Part shown: positions 63,646 to 64,000 of the stretch, in pieces
Position numbering within the stretch: the first letter of the stretch is position 1
Layout: the number at the start of each line of letters is the position of its first letter
NCBI GenBank assembly: GCA_033558025.1
Contig: JAUCEF010000002.1
Coordinates: 2,604,001 to 2,668,000, forward strand
Direction: 5' to 3'
From: Phytophthora sp. 'mugwort'
Lineage: Eukaryota; Oomycota; Peronosporomycetes; Peronosporales; Peronosporaceae
DNA length: 64,000 nt
Notes under the pieces: generated by a model
Database searches by the model: none
Told to the model about the DNA's origin: nothing
The model's input: the letters and a program-made list of their open reading frames with translations, nothing else
Made by a program: the position numbers and the translations under genes

Positions 63646-64000
63646 ACCGGCCCGCCGAGATCGGCAGGACTTGTTCCTTCGCGCCTGGCGAGACACGCTC
63701 TTCCTTTAGCCGACCTAGTTCTCTTGGCGCTACCAGTCAACACACTACAAGCTATGCCTCTCGGATGTCAACGGTAACCATAATCCGGCCCGTGCAGTGA
63801 CTTACCGGATAGTATACACTTGTCTTGGACTTGGAAGAGTTACTCTGTTATTATTTATTTCCCGGAAGCCCTCAGGGGCTCCTCCTATTGACAACTATGT
63901 TATTATACAAATATCAATTGAAATAAAATGCGCTCGGATCTCGATCGACCCTCCGCAATAATCTCAGTGTATCCACCCAAACTCAACGGCCGGCCGAGTT
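63646..64000. repeat. Partial LTR related to element D
   Basis: From ACCGGCCCGCCGA onwards the sequence parallels 32846-33200 (shared GGCGCTACCAGTCAACAC, CTTACCGGATAGT, GGGGCTCCTCCTATTG). It lacks the first 300 or so bases of that LTR and runs off the right edge of the window. Orientation relative to any internal region cannot be seen. Confidence 0.7.

Overview
This window looks like a transposon-packed, gene-poor stretch of an oomycete genome, most likely Phytophthora or a close relative. The grounds are: Ty3/gypsy elements with an extra RNase H, PiggyBac, MULE, pogo and Crypton relatives of oomycete type, an isolated Penelope-like reverse transcriptase beside CCCTAAA repeats, a secreted family-3 pectate lyase, and introns of about 70-110 bp. 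Most ORFs are broken. Only a few look like intact host genes: the pectate lyase, a Uma2-type nuclease-like gene, a two-exon gene of unknown function and two or three hypothetical genes. An ORC4-like gene keeps its splice sites but has a frameshift.

Layout, left to right. 1-6850: gypsy element A (RNase H, extra RNase H, integrase, chromodomain), then a long antisense coiled-coil ORF and an LTR-like end. 6984-14598: gypsy element B, full length with both LTRs and a 5-bp TCTGA duplication, inactivated by stops, frameshifts and an integrase deletion. It also carries an antisense ORF between chromodomain and 3' LTR, and it splits an ORF that reads through once the element is removed. 16291-18234: two-domain pectate lyase. 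18875-22735: a MULE interrupted by a pogo-like element (19436-21140) with exact TIRs and TA duplication. 23557-28330: small genes, including the Uma2-like nuclease-C2H2 fusion. 28710-33278: fragments of two further gypsy elements, with a foldback palindrome. 34150-42490: a MULE between inverted repeats with a LINE fragment, a PiggyBac bounded by TTAA, and a second PiggyBac-like gene.

42931-47765 is the main host gene island: ORC4-like gene, then three uncharacterised genes. 47943-48244 is a palindromic MITE-like array. 49040-49503 is a Crypton fragment. 49590-53322 holds a Penelope-like RT whose stop codon lies inside a CCCTAAA repeat, followed by a second CCCTAAA tract and a coiled-coil ORF. 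53340-56700 is the gag-protease end of gypsy element C. 56690-59320 holds two Tc1/mariner-type transposases. 59467-61085 is a second MULE copy. 63414-63645 is a cytochrome P450 fragment abutting an LTR related to 32530-33278.

Many supposed N-terminal methionines in this DNA would be GTG/TTG codons. As this is a eukaryote, I re-chose ATG starts where it mattered. Nothing here was checked by database search; family calls rest on motifs I could read.
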